From NCBI RefSeq assembly GCF_910594005.1, contig NC_057832.1, positions 104,171,152-104,235,151 of the forward strand: 64,000 nt of DNA, given 5' to 3'. The stretch comes from Cervus elaphus. Lineage: Eukaryota; Chordata; Mammalia; Artiodactyla; Cervidae. Below the pieces are notes generated by a model, which saw only the letters and a program-made list of their open reading frames with translations, did no database searches and was not told where the DNA came from. Shown piece by piece: positions 19,711 to 31,344 of this stretch; positions within the stretch are counted from its first letter, which is position 1; each line of letters begins with the position of its first letter. Made by a program: the position numbers and the translations under genes.

Positions 19711-21779
19711 AAGTTCAGTTCAGTGGCTCAGTTGTGTCTGACTCTTTGTGACCCCATGGACTGCAGCATGCCAGGCTTCCCTGTCCATCACCAACTCTCA
19801 GAGCTTGCTCAAACTCATGTCCATCGAGTCGGTGATGCCATCCAACCACCTCATCCTCTGTCATCCCCTTCTCCTCCTGGCTTCAATCTTTCCCAGCATC
19901 AGGGTCTTTTCAAATGAGTCAGTTCTTCACATCAGGTGGCCAAAGTATCAGAGTTCAGCTTCGGCATCAGTCCTTCCAATGAATAATCAGGACTGATTTC
20001 CTTTAGGATGGACTGGTTTGGATCTCCTTGCAGTCCAAGGGACTCTCAACAGTGTTCTTCAACACCACAGTTCAGAAGCATCAATTCTTCAATGCTCAGC
20101 TTTCTTTATAGACCAACTCTCACATCCATACGTGACCACTGGAAAAACCATAGCTTTGACTAGACGGACCTTTGTCAGCAAAGTAATGTCTCTGCTTTTT
20201 AATATGCTGTCTAGGTTGGTCATAGCTTTTCTTCCAAGGAGCAAGCGCCTTTTAATTTCATGGCTGTAGTCAGCATCTGCAGTGATTGTGGAGCCCAAGA
20301 AAATAAAGTCTCTCAATGTTTCCATTGTTTCCCCATCTATTTGCATGAAATGATGGGACCAGATGCCATGATCTTAGTTTTCTGAATGTTGAGTTTTAAG
20401 CCAACTTTTTCACTCCTCTTTCACTTTCATCAAGAGGCTTTTTAGTTCCTCTTCACTTTCTGCCATAAGGGAGGTGTCATCTGCATATCTGAGGTTATTG
20501 ATATTTCTCCCGGCAATCTTGATTCCAGCTTGTGCTTCCTCCAGCCTGGCATTTCGCATGATGTACTCTGCATAGAAGTCAAATAAGCAGGGTGACTGTA
20601 CACAGCCTTGACCGTACTCCTTTCCCAAAAGAACCAATCTGTTGTTCCATGTCTGGTTCTAGCTGTTGCTTCTTGACCTGCATACAGATTTCTCAGGAGG
20701 CAGGTCAGGTGGTCTGGTATCCCCATCTCTTTCAGAATTTTCCATATTTTATTGTTATCTAAACAGTCAAAGGCTTTGGTGTAATCAATAAAGCAGAAGT
20801 AAATGTTTTTCTGGAACTCTCTTGCTTTTTCGATAAGCCAGCGGATGTTGGCAATTTGATCTCTCATTACTCTGCCTTTTCTAAATCCAGCTTGGACATC
20901 TGGCAATTTCATGGTTCACATACTGTTGAAGCCTGGCTTTGAGAATTTTGAGCATTACTTTGCTAGCGTGTGAGATGAGTGCAATTGTGCAGTAGTTTGA
21001 GCATTCTTTGGCACTGCCTCTCTTTGGAATTGGAGTGAAAACTGACCTTTTCCAGTCCTGTGGCCACTGCTGAGTTTTCCAAATTTGCTGTCATATTGAG
21101 TGCAGCACTTTCACAGCATCATCTTTTAGGATTTGAAATAGCTCAACTGGAATTCCATCACCTCCACTAGCTTTGTTCTTGGTGATGCTTCCTAAGGCCC
21201 ACTTGACTTCACATTCCAGGATGTCTGGTTCTAGGTGAGTGACCACACCCTCATGGTTATCTGGGTCATGAAGATCTTTTCTATACAGTTCTTCTGTGTA
21301 TTCTTGCCATCTCTTCTTAATATATTCTGCTTCTGTTATGTCCATACCATTTCTGTGCTTTATTGTGCCCATCTTTGTGTGAAATGTTCCCTTGATATCT
21401 CTAATTTTCCTGAAGAGACCTCTAGTCTTCCCCATTCTATTGTTTTCCTCCATTTCTTTGCACTGATCACTGAGGAAGGCTTTATCTTTCCTTGCTATTC
21501 TTTGGTACTCTGCATTCAGATGGATATATCTTTCCTTTTCTCCTTTGCCTTTCACTTCTCTTCTTTTCTCAGCTATTTGTAAGACCTCCTCAGACAACCA
21601 TTTTGCCTTTTTGCATTTCTTTTTTGGGGGGCTGGTCTTGATCACTGCCTCCTGTACAATGAACCTCCGTCCATAGGTCTTCAGGCGCTCTATCAGATCT
21701 AATCCCTTGAATCTATTTGTCACTGCCACTTATACAGTAAGGGATTTGATTGTAAGGGATTTGATTTAGGTCATACCTG
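19711..21779 (-). mobile_element. BovB LINE (RTE), 3' half with reverse transcriptase
   Basis: Minus-strand BovB. Its 3' end lies at 19711 (gttcagttcagtggctcag). Frames give the RT region: RKGRVMRDQIANIRWLIEKA near 20870, YADD with DTSLMAESEEELKSLL near 20500, and a C-terminal part (GCESWSIKKAEH) near 20100. Frameshifts and stops break it. The element continues at 22441 after a nested insertion and ends near 23650, giving a copy of about 3.3 kb, close to full length. Confidence 0.92.
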
Positions 21780-22440
21780 AACCAGTCCCATCATTTCATG
21801 GCAAGTAGATGGGGAAACAGTGGAAACAGTGACTGACTTTATTTTTCTGGGCTCCAAAATCACTGCATATGGTGATTGCAGCCATGAAATTAAAAGATGC
21901 TTACTCCTTGGAAGGAAAGTTATGACCAACGTAGATAGCATATTTAAAAGCAGAGACATTACTTTGCCAACAAAGGTCCGTCTAGTCAAGGCCATGGTTT
22001 TTCCAGTGGTCATGTATGGATGTGAGAGTTGGACTATAAAGAAAGCTGAGCACCAAAGAATTGATGCTTCTGAACTGTGGTGTTGGAGAAGACTGTTGAG
22101 AGTCCCTTGGACTGCAAGGAGATCCAACCAGTCCATCCTAAAGGAGATCAGTTCCTGGGTGTTCATTGGAAGGACTGATGCTGAAGCTGAAACTCCAATA
22201 CTTTGGTCACCTGATGCAAAGAGCTGACTCATTTGAAAAGACCCTGATGCTGGGAAAGGTTGAGGGCAGGAGGAGAAGGGGACGATGGAGGATGATATGG
22301 TTGGATGGCATCACTGACTTGATGGACATGGGTTTGGGTGGACTCTGGGAGTTGGTGATGGGCAGGGAGGCCTGGTGTGCTGCGGTTCATGGAGTTGCAA
22401 AGAGTCGGACACGACTGAGCAACTAAACTGAACTGAACTG
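21780..22440 (+). mobile_element. BovB 3' end nested in a minus BovB
   Basis: A plus-strand, 5'-truncated BovB starts at the text for ITSWQ-type sequence and ends in the actgaactgaactga tail. It splits the minus BovB between tcatacctga and atggtctag, which are adjacent in uninterrupted BovB. The frame 21820-22227 (RT C-terminal region, GCESWTIKKAEHQR) is open but shifts near 22170. Confidence 0.9.
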
Positions 22441-23650
22441 AATGGTCTAGTGGTTTTCCCTACTTTCTTCAATTTAAGTCTGAATTTGGCAATAAGGAGT
22501 TCATCATCTGAGCAACAGTCAGCTCCTGGTCTTGTTTTTGCTGGCTGTATAGAGCTTCTCTACCTTTGGCTGCAAGGAATATAATCAATCTGGTTTTGGT
22601 ATTGACCATCTGGTGGTGTCCATGTGTAGAGTCTTCTCTTGTGGTGTTGGAAGAGGGTGTTTGCTGTGACCAGCACGTTCTCTTGGCAAAACTTTGTTAG
22701 CCTTTTCCATGCTTCATTTTGTACTCCAAGGAAAACTTGCCTGTTACTCCTGGTATCTCTTGATTTCCTACTTTTGCATTCCAGTCCCCTCTGATGAAAA
22801 AGACATCTTTTTTGGATGTTAGTTCTAGAACATCTTATAGGTCTTCATAGAACCATTCAATTTCAACTTCTTCAGCATTACTGGTTGGGGCATAGACTTG
22901 AATTACTGTGACATTGAATCGTTTGCCTTGGAAACAAACAGAGATCATTCTGTCATTTTTGAGATTGGACCCAAGTGCTGCATTTCAGATTCTTTTGTTG
23001 ACGGCTACTCTTTTATTGACGGCTACTCCTTTTCTTCTTCTGGATTCTTGCCCACAGTAGTAGATATAACAGTTATCTGAATTAAATTCCATTTTAGTTC
23101 ACTGATTCCTAAAATGTCAATGTTCACTCTTGCCATCTCCTGTTTGACCACTTCTAATTTTCCTTGATTCATGGACCTAACATTCCAGGTTCCTATGCAA
23201 TGTTGCTCTTTATAGCATTGGACTTTACTTCCATCACCAGTCACATCCACAGCTGGGCATTGTTTTTGCTTTGGCTCTGTCTCTTCATTCTTTCTGGAGT
23301 TATTTCTCCACTCTTCTCCATTAGCATATCGGGCACATATTGACCTGGGGAGTTCATATTTCAGTGTCATATCTGTTTGCCTTTTCATACTGTTCATAGG
23401 CTTCTCAAGGCAAGAATACTAAAGTAGTTTGCCATTCCCTTCTCCAGTGGACCACGTTTTGTCAGAACTCTCCACCATGACCCATTAGGGCATGGGTCAT
23501 AGTTTCATTGAGTTAGACAAGGCTGTGGTCCATGTGATCAGTTTGATTAGTTTTCTGTGACTGTGCTTTAAATTCTGTCCGCCCTCTGATAGATAAGGAT
23601 AAGAAGCTTATGGAAGCTTCCTGATGGGAGAGACTGACTGTAGAGGAAAA
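22441..23650 (-). mobile_element. BovB LINE, 5' part with endonuclease
   Basis: The second half of the minus BovB. The frame at 23023-23397 contains GTWNVRSMNQGKLEVVKQEM and LGISELKW, the N and E motifs of the apurinic-type endonuclease, before a frameshift. The 5' UTR text ends near 23650. Confidence 0.9.
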
Positions 23651-23959
23651 GATACTCTTAAACCACTTTTAGGAAAAGAATGATGTCAGAGAATCAATCA
23701 TGCTTGTTTGCATCAAATGTAATGTGTCTCTAAGTTGCTTACTAATCTTCCACCTTCTCTCACCCTTAGATGATAACTGATACTATTTTAAGGGAATAAA
23801 ATAAACCCACTGAGTCATTTCATTTTGATTTTCCTACTCTGATTCTGTGACCTTTCCCCTGGCTCTGGCATTAAGCTATGTTACTAACCCACCTGGTGGA
23901 ACACTTTGATAAGCTCTTCCCTGAGATGAACATAGCACATCACAGTGACCATTTCAGTT
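23651..23959. other. Intergenic, nothing recognised
   Basis: AT-rich unique-looking sequence. Confidence 0.5.
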
Positions 23960-24080
23960 TCTAAATGCCCACCTACCCCTCCATCAGTTATGTGATGGAG
24001 ATAGGGATTATTATTCCTACAAGAAAATCTGAGGGTCAAAAAGTTTAAATACATTTGCCAAGGCTCACAAATTTCAGTGC
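23960..24080 (+). repeat. MIR fragment
   Basis: MIR-like: gagatagggattattattcc ... gtttaaatacatttgccaaggctcacaaa. Confidence 0.55.
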
Positions 24081-24204
24081 ATGTGGGGCCAGACAGGTGA
24101 GGTCAATATGAAACTGATTTTCAAGGTAAATGTGTGAAACTGCTAAATGTATTGAGTTTTGAGGGGAATCGGAAGGTGTAAACTGTTTCTGGGTACATTC
24201 AAAT

Positions 24205-24508
24205 TCAAATTTTTAAAATTTTATTTTAAATTGTGGTAACATGTATTTTACACACAATTTACCATCTTAACACTTTTTAAGTGCACAGTTCTGTGGTATT
24301 AAATATGTTTACATCACCACCATCCATTCTCAGAACCTTTTTCATCTTGCAAAACTGAAACTCTGTACCCATTAAACAACCATTCAGCCTTCCTTCCTCC
24401 ACCTCCCCCAGCCCCTGGAAACCACCATTCTAGTTTCTGCTTCTGTGAATTTGACTACTCTAAATACTTCATGGAAATAGAAGCATGCAGTATTTGTCTT
24501 TTTGTGAT
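24205..24508 (-). mobile_element. L1 3' UTR/ORF2 end, first part
   Basis: Minus-strand L1: ttgtggtaacatgtatttta ... accatccattctcagaacc ... caccattctagtttctgc. It is cut by the BovB insertion and continues at 25219. Confidence 0.75.
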
Positions 24509-24520
24509 TGGCTTATTTCA

Positions 24521-25218
24521 ATTCAGTTCAGTCACTTAGTCATGTCTGACTCTTTGCGACCCCATGGACGGCAGCACGCCAGGATTCCCTGTCCATCACC
24601 AACTCCCAGAGCTTGCTCAAACTCATGTCCATCAAGATGGTGATGCCATCCAACCATCTCATCCTCTGTCGTCCCCTCTCCTCCCACCTTCAATCTTTTC
24701 CAGCATCAGGGTCTTTTTCAATGAATCAGTTCTTCACATCAGGTGGCCAAAGCATTGGAGTTTCAGCTTCAGCATCAGTCCTTCCAATGAATACTCAGGA
24801 CTGATTTCCTTTAGGATGGATTGGTTGGATCTCCTTGCAGACCAAGGGACTCTCAAGAGTCTTCTCCAATACCACAGTTCAACAGCATCAATTCTTCGGC
24901 AATCAGATTTCTTTATAGTCCACCTCTCACATCTATTCATGACTACTGGAAAAACCATAGCTTTGACTAGACGGACTTTTGATGGCAAAGTAATGTCTCT
25001 GCTTTTTAATATGCTGTCTAAGTTGGTCATAGCTTTTCTTACAATGAGTAAGCATCTTTTAATTTCATGGCTGCAGTCACCATCCGCAGTGATATTGGAG
25101 CCCCCCAAAATAAAGTCAGCCACTATTTCCATTGATTCCCCATCTATTTGCATGAAGTGATGGGTCTGGATGCCGTGATCTTACTTTTCTGAAGATCTGC
25201 CTCCTGAGATGACCTAAG
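24521..25218 (-). mobile_element. BovB LINE, 5'-truncated insertion
   Basis: Minus-strand BovB 3' end of about 670 bp (24521-25190). It encodes RT C-terminal sequence in the frame 24734-25153, followed by 25-28 bp of unexplained filler to 25218. The 12-bp repeat tggcttatttca at 24509-24520 and 25219-25230 is the target duplication in the L1. Confidence 0.9.
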
Positions 25219-25230
25219 TGGCTTATTTCA

Positions 25231-25765
25231 CTTAGCATAATGTCCTCAAGTTTCAACCGTGTTGTCACAGGTGTCAGAATTTCTTTCCATTTTAAGGGTG
25301 AATAATATTCTACTGTCTGTTCACACCACATTTTGTTTACCCATTCATTCAGTGATGGACACTTGAGTTGCATCTTTTGGCTGTTGTCAGTAATGCTGTC
25401 ATGAATATGGGTGTACAAATATCCCATTGAGACCCTGCTTTCAATTTTTCTGGGAATATACTCAGAAGTGCTGGATCTGATGGTAATTCTATCTTTAATT
25501 TTTTGAGAAACAATCATACTATTTTCCACAGCAATCACACCATTTTCTGTTTCTAAACAATGCACAAAGATTCCCTTTTTTCTGTCTCTTTACCAACACT
25601 TATTTTCTGTTGTTTTTTTTTTAATAGTAGCCATCCTAATGGGTGTAAGGTGGTATCTCATGGTGGTTTTGATTTGTATTTCTTTAGTGATTATGGACAT
25701 TGAGCATCTTTTCATGTGCTCACCAGTCATTTGCATATCTGCTTTGGAGTCCATCTAATTCACAT
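25231..25765 (-). mobile_element. L1 ORF2 C-terminal fragment, second part
   Basis: Continuation of the L1: tcacttagcataatgtcctc ... gaatattctactgtctg ... atcctaatgggtgtaaggtgg. Confidence 0.8.
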
Positions 25766-25949
25766 TTTTAAAGCATGGATTTTTGAGCCAGGTTCTTTCT
25801 GCAGGCTGGTGGCTTCTGACCCTGGATCATGCTCTAAGCAACACAACCAGGAGGAGTGGGTCCTTGTTCAGCCCTTATTTGGCACCTGATCAATCTGCTC
25901 CACCATTTCACCAGGTTGCCTTTTCAATTGATGACATTTCTTACTTTTT

Positions 25950-26290
25950 CCTCATTAAAATTTTTTTTCTAGATTTTTGAATTTGTAACACATGCGCATG
26001 ATACAAAATTCAAAAGGTACAAAGGATACCAGTGTTAAATAATTTCCTTCCCTTTCCTGAACCTCAGTCACCCACCACCCTTACTTTGAGGCTAACATTG
26101 TCACTAATGTTTTGGGCATCCTTCCACTTACTATCAAATATGTAGGTTTTTTCACTCATTTTTTTCTTTAACAATACATCTTGAAGAATGTTCCATTATA
26201 ACATTTTGTTCCCTGTTGTTGGATCTTTAGGTTGTTGACAGTATTTTGCTCTAACAATCAACACTGCATTGAATTGTCAATGGTACGTAT
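25950..26290 (-). mobile_element. Ancient L1 3' fragment
   Basis: Minus-strand old L1-like text: cattttgttccctgttgttgg ... ttgttgacagtattttgctc ... acactgcattgaattg. Diverged. Confidence 0.55.
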
Positions 26291-26394
26291 TTTTCAGTAA
26301 ACTGAATAAGTGGACAACTGGACATGACTTAGCCATGAAACATAACCCAGTTAACTGACTGACTCAGGTTTTAGATTCATGTTTTAGATTGACA

Positions 26395-26520
26395 GCATTA
26401 ATACTACCAAGCTTTTTCAATGCAGCATTATTTACAATAGTCAAGATACAGAAACAAACTAAAGATGGATGGAAGAAGATGCGTATATATGGTGCATATA
26501 TATCACATACACACCCATAT
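26395..26520 (+). mobile_element. L1 3' fragment, left part
   Basis: L1 text (cagcattatttacaatagtcaag), interrupted by a SINE and continued at 26745. Confidence 0.8.
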
Positions 26521-26522
26521 GT

Positions 26523-26742
26523 AGGCACTTTCCCAGTAGCTCAGCAGTAAAGAATCCACCTGCAATGCAGGAGCCATGGGAGACGTGGATTCAATCCTTG
26601 GGTTGGGAAGATCCCCTGGAGGAGGGGCATGGCAACCCACTCCAGTATTCTTGCCCGGAGAATCCCATGGACAGAGGAGCCTGGCGGGCTGCAGTCCACG
26701 GGATTGCAAAGAGTCGGACACAACTGAAGGGACTTTAGCATG
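26523..26742 (+). mobile_element. Bov-tA SINE
   Basis: cactttcccagtagctcagc ... gagtcggacacaactgaaggg, complete. Confidence 0.9.
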
Positions 26743-26744
26743 CA

Positions 26745-27262
26745 TGCAGATTGTCACATATCCACATGTACATACACAACGGAACACTACTCAACCTGAG
26801 AAAAGAATGAGATCTTGCCATTTTCAAACAACAGAGATAGACCTTGAGGGTATCATGCTAAGTGAAACAAGTCATACAGAGAAAGACAAATACCACCCAA
26901 TTTCACTTATATGTGGAATCTAAAAAAAAAAATAAAGCAAACAAACATACAAAACCAAACCAAACCCAGACTCATAGGTACAGAGAACAGATTGGTGGTT
27001 TCTAGGGGGGAGGAAGTGGGGGGAGGCATGCAAAATGGGTGAAGGGGACCAGAAAGTACAAGCTTCTAGTTATAAAATAAATGTCATAGGGATGTACAGT
27101 ACAGCATGGGGGATATAGTCAACAATATTGTACTAACTTTGTATGATGACATAGGGCAGCTAGTCTTATTGTGGTGATCATTATATACAAATGAATCACT
27201 ATGTTGCACACCTGAAATTAATATAATATTGTATGTCAATTGCACATCAATAAAAACAAAAT
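26745..27262 (+). mobile_element. L1 3' fragment, right part
   Basis: gaacactactcaacctgag ... atgtggaatctaaaaaaaa ... gcacacctgaaattaatataatattg, ending at the A-rich tail. Confidence 0.85.
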
Positions 27263-27264
27263 AG

Positions 27265-27602
27265 AAACTTCCCTGGTGGTACAATGGATAAGAATCTATC
27301 TGCCAATGCAGAGGACATGGGTTCAGTCTCTAGTCCAGGAAGATTCCACATGCCTTGGAGCAACTAAGCCCATGTACCACAACGACTGAAGCTTGCACGA
27401 TCTAGGGCCCACACGCCACAACTACAGAAGCCCATGCATTTAGAGCCTGTGCTCCACAACAAGAGAAGCAACTGCAATGAGAAGCCCATGCACCACAACT
27501 AGAGAGCTGTGCCCCCACTCTCTGCAACTAGAGAAAGCCTGTGCACATCAATGAAGCCTCAGTACAGCCAAAAAATAAAAATAAATAAAAGCAAAACAAA
27601 AA
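27265..27602 (+). mobile_element. CHR-type tRNA SINE
   Basis: Starts acttccctggtggtacaatgg; body gcccatgcaccacaactagag; ends aaaaataaaaataaataaaagc. It was inserted at the L1 tail. Confidence 0.88.
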
Positions 27603-28408
27603 AACCAGGATCCAACCCTCAATTTGCATAGTCACCTCACCCACCTCACTGTATTGAAAACTGTTATTTCATTCATTGTGGCTTTTTCTGCACTGATTTT
27701 GATGTTTTAAAATATCGCATTAAAATATTGTCTTTTTACCACAATAAAGAAAATTTAAAAAAAAAAGTGCCAAACTTTCACAGGACTCCCATAGCAAAGG
27801 ATAGTTCTTTCTAAACCTTTCCCCATAGCCAGTTTTTTTTAAAAAAGTAGGCACTTTATCTAATATTTATATACAAAACAAAATATTATATCGTAAGCCT
27901 CATACATCATCTGAAAAACTACAGCCTAACAATAATCTCTCATAGATCTTGTATCACTAGGAAATAAATGTTAGTGCCACAAGGGCAAGATTGCAATGAA
28001 GCAAAAATTTCCAGATAATGCATCAATTTAAGAACTGAAAATTGTACTGAAATAATTTTTTTAATGGAAATCTTCATGTTATTCCCTGCTTTATGAAATA
28101 AAATACAGGGAACATTGACGATCCTTATCTTGTGCACTGAACACTGTGGTTTTGAGCATCCATTATTGCAGTGTGGTGATTCTTACTGAGTCACTGGATG
28201 GACCGCGGCCTCTGAGTGCCCTGATGCTAAATGGCCTCCAATTTTCTCCAGGAAACGAACGCTGCGGGATGAAGGCTGATCGACGCTCTTCCAGCGCCCT
28301 CTAGTGTTCTGTGCTCACTCTGGCCTATAACTTAACGCTGAATTGAAATTGTTTCCTTGCCTGTCTTCCCCCACCACACCACACGCTCTGCCAGCGCAAG
28401 GATGAGGG
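27603..28408. other. Intergenic, no gene seen
   Basis: AT-rich to 28140, then a small CpG-containing patch (28200-28310). No coding support. Confidence 0.5.
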
Positions 28409-28409
28409 T

Positions 28410-28510
28410 CTTGCCACTTTTGTGTACCCAGCTCTTAACAATAGTACCTAGCTAACAATAGCCACCCATAAATATGTGTTGAGTAACTGAATTAATGAAT
28501 ACATGAATAA
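28410..28510 (+). repeat. L2 3' end fragment
   Basis: tgtgtacccagctcttaac ... tatgtgttgagtaactgaattaatgaat. Confidence 0.6.
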
Positions 28511-28648
28511 ACGGGTGAGTGAGTAGATTCCTATTTTCCTTTTTTGAGTTCTCCTCCTTGCTCCCTATGGTTTTCATTTGATGTTTTTTTGCACTGTTGC
28601 CATCTATACATTAAGCTACATTAAGTGTGTTGGCCTTTGGCCACTATC

Positions 28649-28799
28649 TCTTTCAACTCTCTGTAACCTAAGAAACCAACTGATGGAGCACGTAATTGGG
28701 TTTGAAAATGTTAGGCTGAGGAGCTCTCTATTCCTAACGTTTTCAAACCCAATCATGTGCTCCATCAGTTGGTTTCTTAGGTTACAGAGAGTTGGAAGG
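28649..28799. repeat. Near-perfect palindrome (long hairpin)
   Basis: Arms 28654-28715 and 28733-28794 (62 nt each) are reverse complements except at three positions, all transitions. On the plus strand these give 59 Watson-Crick pairs, two G-U and one A-C. Weaker pairing extends to 28649/28799. The loop is 17 nt (28716-28732). The two strands therefore encode nearly the same peptide around LCNLRNQLMEH. I do not recognise the sequence as a known repeat. Possible origins are a palindromic miniature transposon, a recent inverted duplication, or a hairpin RNA precursor. Confidence 0.9.
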
Positions 28800-29094
28800 A
28801 GGAGCTTTAGCGTGCAATCTTTCTGGCAGGTGTTTGGGGAATTTAAAGACATGTTTTGTTTTCCTTCTGGTTCTTGGGTTCCAAATAGAGTTGTCAGTAA
28901 ACTGATTGCTGGGTTAGAAAGTTATTGCTCTTTTGTAAATCTAAGAAGTTCATTAGGCATTGGGTTATGTGATCAACACAATGCTAGGGAGTATGGGATT
29001 ATACCTCACAAGGCATGCCCATGGTAAGAGCTTCATATGGATGTCCTGATGGATAAAAGAGCAGAGCATGGGTCTGCTGTCCTTAATGGTAATA
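28800..29094. other. Flank of the palindrome, nothing recognised
   Basis: Unique-looking sequence. The frame 28578-29027 crosses the palindrome and has no family match. Confidence 0.5.
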
Positions 29095-29300
29095 GCTAAA
29101 GAAACTGATGCTGGGAAAGACTGAGGGCAGGAGGAGAAGGGGGCAACAGAGGATAAGATGGTTGGATGGCATCACTGACTAAATGGACATGACTTGCAGC
29201 AAACTCTGGGAGATAGTGGAGGACAGAGGAGCCTGGCATGCGTGCTGCAGTCCATGGGATCTCAAAGCGTCAGACCTGACTTAGTGACTGATCAACAACA
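29095..29300 (+). mobile_element. BovB 3' end fragment
   Basis: actgatgctgggaaagactg ... ggttggatggcatcactgac ... gcgtcagacctgacttagtgactgatcaac. Confidence 0.88.
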
Positions 29301-29304
29301 TATG

Positions 29305-29520
29305 GACACTTATCCAATGTCCGGCACCTTTCCCAACTTCTCTCATCTAATCTTCATAAAAACCCAGTGAGATAGGCGTGGGCACTATTATGAGCTCCAT
29401 TTTTAGAGGAGGAAATTGAAGCTTAGTGAGATTAAGAGATCTTTCCAAGGTGATGCAAAGTTGTGAGCGTGGCTAAAACCCAGATCTGTCTGATACTAGA
29501 GTCTGGAGTCTTAACTGCTC
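29305..29520 (+). repeat. MIR
   Basis: tctcatctaatcttcataaaaaccc ... ttttagaggaggaaattgaagc ... ggctaaaacccagatctgtctg. Confidence 0.75.
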
Positions 29521-29724
29521 TGTTCCACTGACCCCTGAGGTTTTCAGCTTTGTCAGAGATGCAAGATAAACTCCCATGAAACCACCAAGGTGTCCCGGGA
29601 CACTCCAGCTATAACCCAGCCGCTGGACTTCTCTTCCACTCTTCCCTGGGCCACTACTCTCCAACTGCTCTGGGCTTCTTGCTGTACCCGCATCCCCCCC
29701 TCTCCCGGGCCCCCCCCACCCCCG

Positions 29725-30112
29725 CAGGATGTTGAGCCCATTCCTGCTCCAGGACCTTTGTACTTGCTATTCATTCTGCCTGGAACACTCTTCCCCCAGG
29801 TATATCCATGGCTTTCTTCCTCATTTCTTTCAATTTTGTGCTTAATTGTTACTTCCTCAGAGATACCATTTTTGACCACCATATCTAAAATAGCATCCCT
29901 TGACATTCCATGTGACCCACCCCGCTTTATTTTCTTTACCATTACCTAACATGATGGTCATTATTATATTTTAATGGATTTTTTTTTTAAATTTTCTGTG
30001 TCTTCCACTAGAGATTTGACTCCAGGAAGCCAGGGACTCTATGTGTACCTTCAGCAAAGAGAACAGTGCCTTGTACATAGTAGCACTCAATATACCTGTC
30101 GAATGAACAAAT
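29725..30112 (+). repeat. L2 LINE 3' end
   Basis: ttcattctgcctggaacactc ... cctcagagataccatttttgacc ... agaacagtgccttgtacatagtagcactcaata, one of the better preserved L2 copies here. Confidence 0.8.
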
Positions 30113-30149
30113 TAAGATCATTAAGATAATCGTTCTTTAAGATAATTGG

Positions 30150-30345
30150 CAAGTATTGAACAGCAGTTCTGTGCCAGGCATTTTGCCAGATGTTTTATGT
30201 TACAGCCTCTCATATGTTACTTTGCCACATCTCTATGAGAGAGCTGTATTTTCTTCTCATTTTACAGGCACAAAGTAACCAGAGTTTAGAGAGGTTGGAT
30301 AACCTGTTCCAGGGCAGTTAGTAGCTGAGCTGGGATGTGAAAATG
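30150..30345 (+). repeat. MIR
   Basis: ttctgtgccaggcattttgcc ... ctcattttacaggcacaaag ... agctgagctgggatgtgaa. Confidence 0.75.
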
Positions 30346-30366
30346 CCCTTTCCTATAATTCATCAT

Positions 30367-30585
30367 GGGCTTCCCAGGTGGCTCAGATGGTAAAGAATCC
30401 ACCTGCCAAGAAGGAGACGTGGGTTCTATCCCTGGGTCGAGAAGATCCTCTGGAAAAGGAAATGGTAACCTACTCCAATATTCTTGCCTGGAAAATCCCA
30501 TGGACAGAGGAGCCTGGCAAGCTACAGTCCATGAGATTGCAAAAGAGTCAGACACAACTGAGTGAATAAATAACAACCACAATAT
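30367..30585 (+). mobile_element. Bov-tA SINE
   Basis: gggcttcccaggtggctcag ... agtcagacacaactgagtga, complete. Confidence 0.92.
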
Positions 30586-31344
30586 TTATGCATCATATCC
30601 TGAGAGTTCATTTTCTCTGGGCTTATTTTTCGGCAGAGCTATACAGTCAATCTCTCTAAAACTTGCAGCAGAGAGTAGTTTCTCTTCCATGTGGCACTGA
30701 TGTCAACAAGTTCTCACAGACAGAGAAGATAACTGGAAGATGAGCTTCTCCAGCCTCAGCATCCACAGCATAGCCCCACCAGGGTCACACACAAGGAGCC
30801 TGCTTGTCCAGGACCAACTTCCTCCAGGATGCTTTCCATTCTCTGCTTTTTATTCCAGCCACGACAGATGGCTTATAAAGTGAGCGGTAATGAGTGAGCG
30901 GTAATGAGGAGTGGTCAGAGGACCTCCTAGGCAGAGATTTTGTGTTCCTGCCCACCTCTTTAATACAAGGAAAGCTTGTTCCTATGCAGAATATTTTCCG
31001 AAGCTTTTGATGATGTGTCACACGTTTGTTTGTTTTTTTTTTCCCCCGAGCGTGGTTTTCGCATCCTGCTTTCCTTGAGCTGCTCTGATTGCTGGAAGTT
31101 GCACCATGCCCTGGGAAAGTGGAGCCTCAGTCCCTGATCTCCTGCTGGAGGATAATCATTCTCTGAATGTGGACCTGGAAGATTCCGTCTTTCACAAACC
31201 TACCCCACCTGCTTTGGCTTGGTCTTGAGGGGGAGGGTGAGGGAAGGCGGTTCTATCATACAAAATCAAAACAACTCATAATTAGTATCAACTGTTTCCC
31301 CTGAGGCACCAATATGGTAGTCTGAGTTTTTGCTAGAAGTTTTG
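30586..31344. other. Intergenic, no gene seen
   Basis: Contains a short tandem copy (gagcggtaatgagtgagcggtaatgag near 30880-30910). No coding support. Confidence 0.5.

Noticed and set aside
23023..23397. Possible endonuclease gene (GTWNVRS, ELKW motifs)
   Set aside because: The motifs are those of the BovB LINE endonuclease, and the frame breaks just after them within a larger BovB copy.
28578..29027. 149-codon frame with Cys/Phe-rich peptide
   Set aside because: It spans the palindrome, which encodes nearly the same peptide on both strands. The frame is explained by the inverted repeat.
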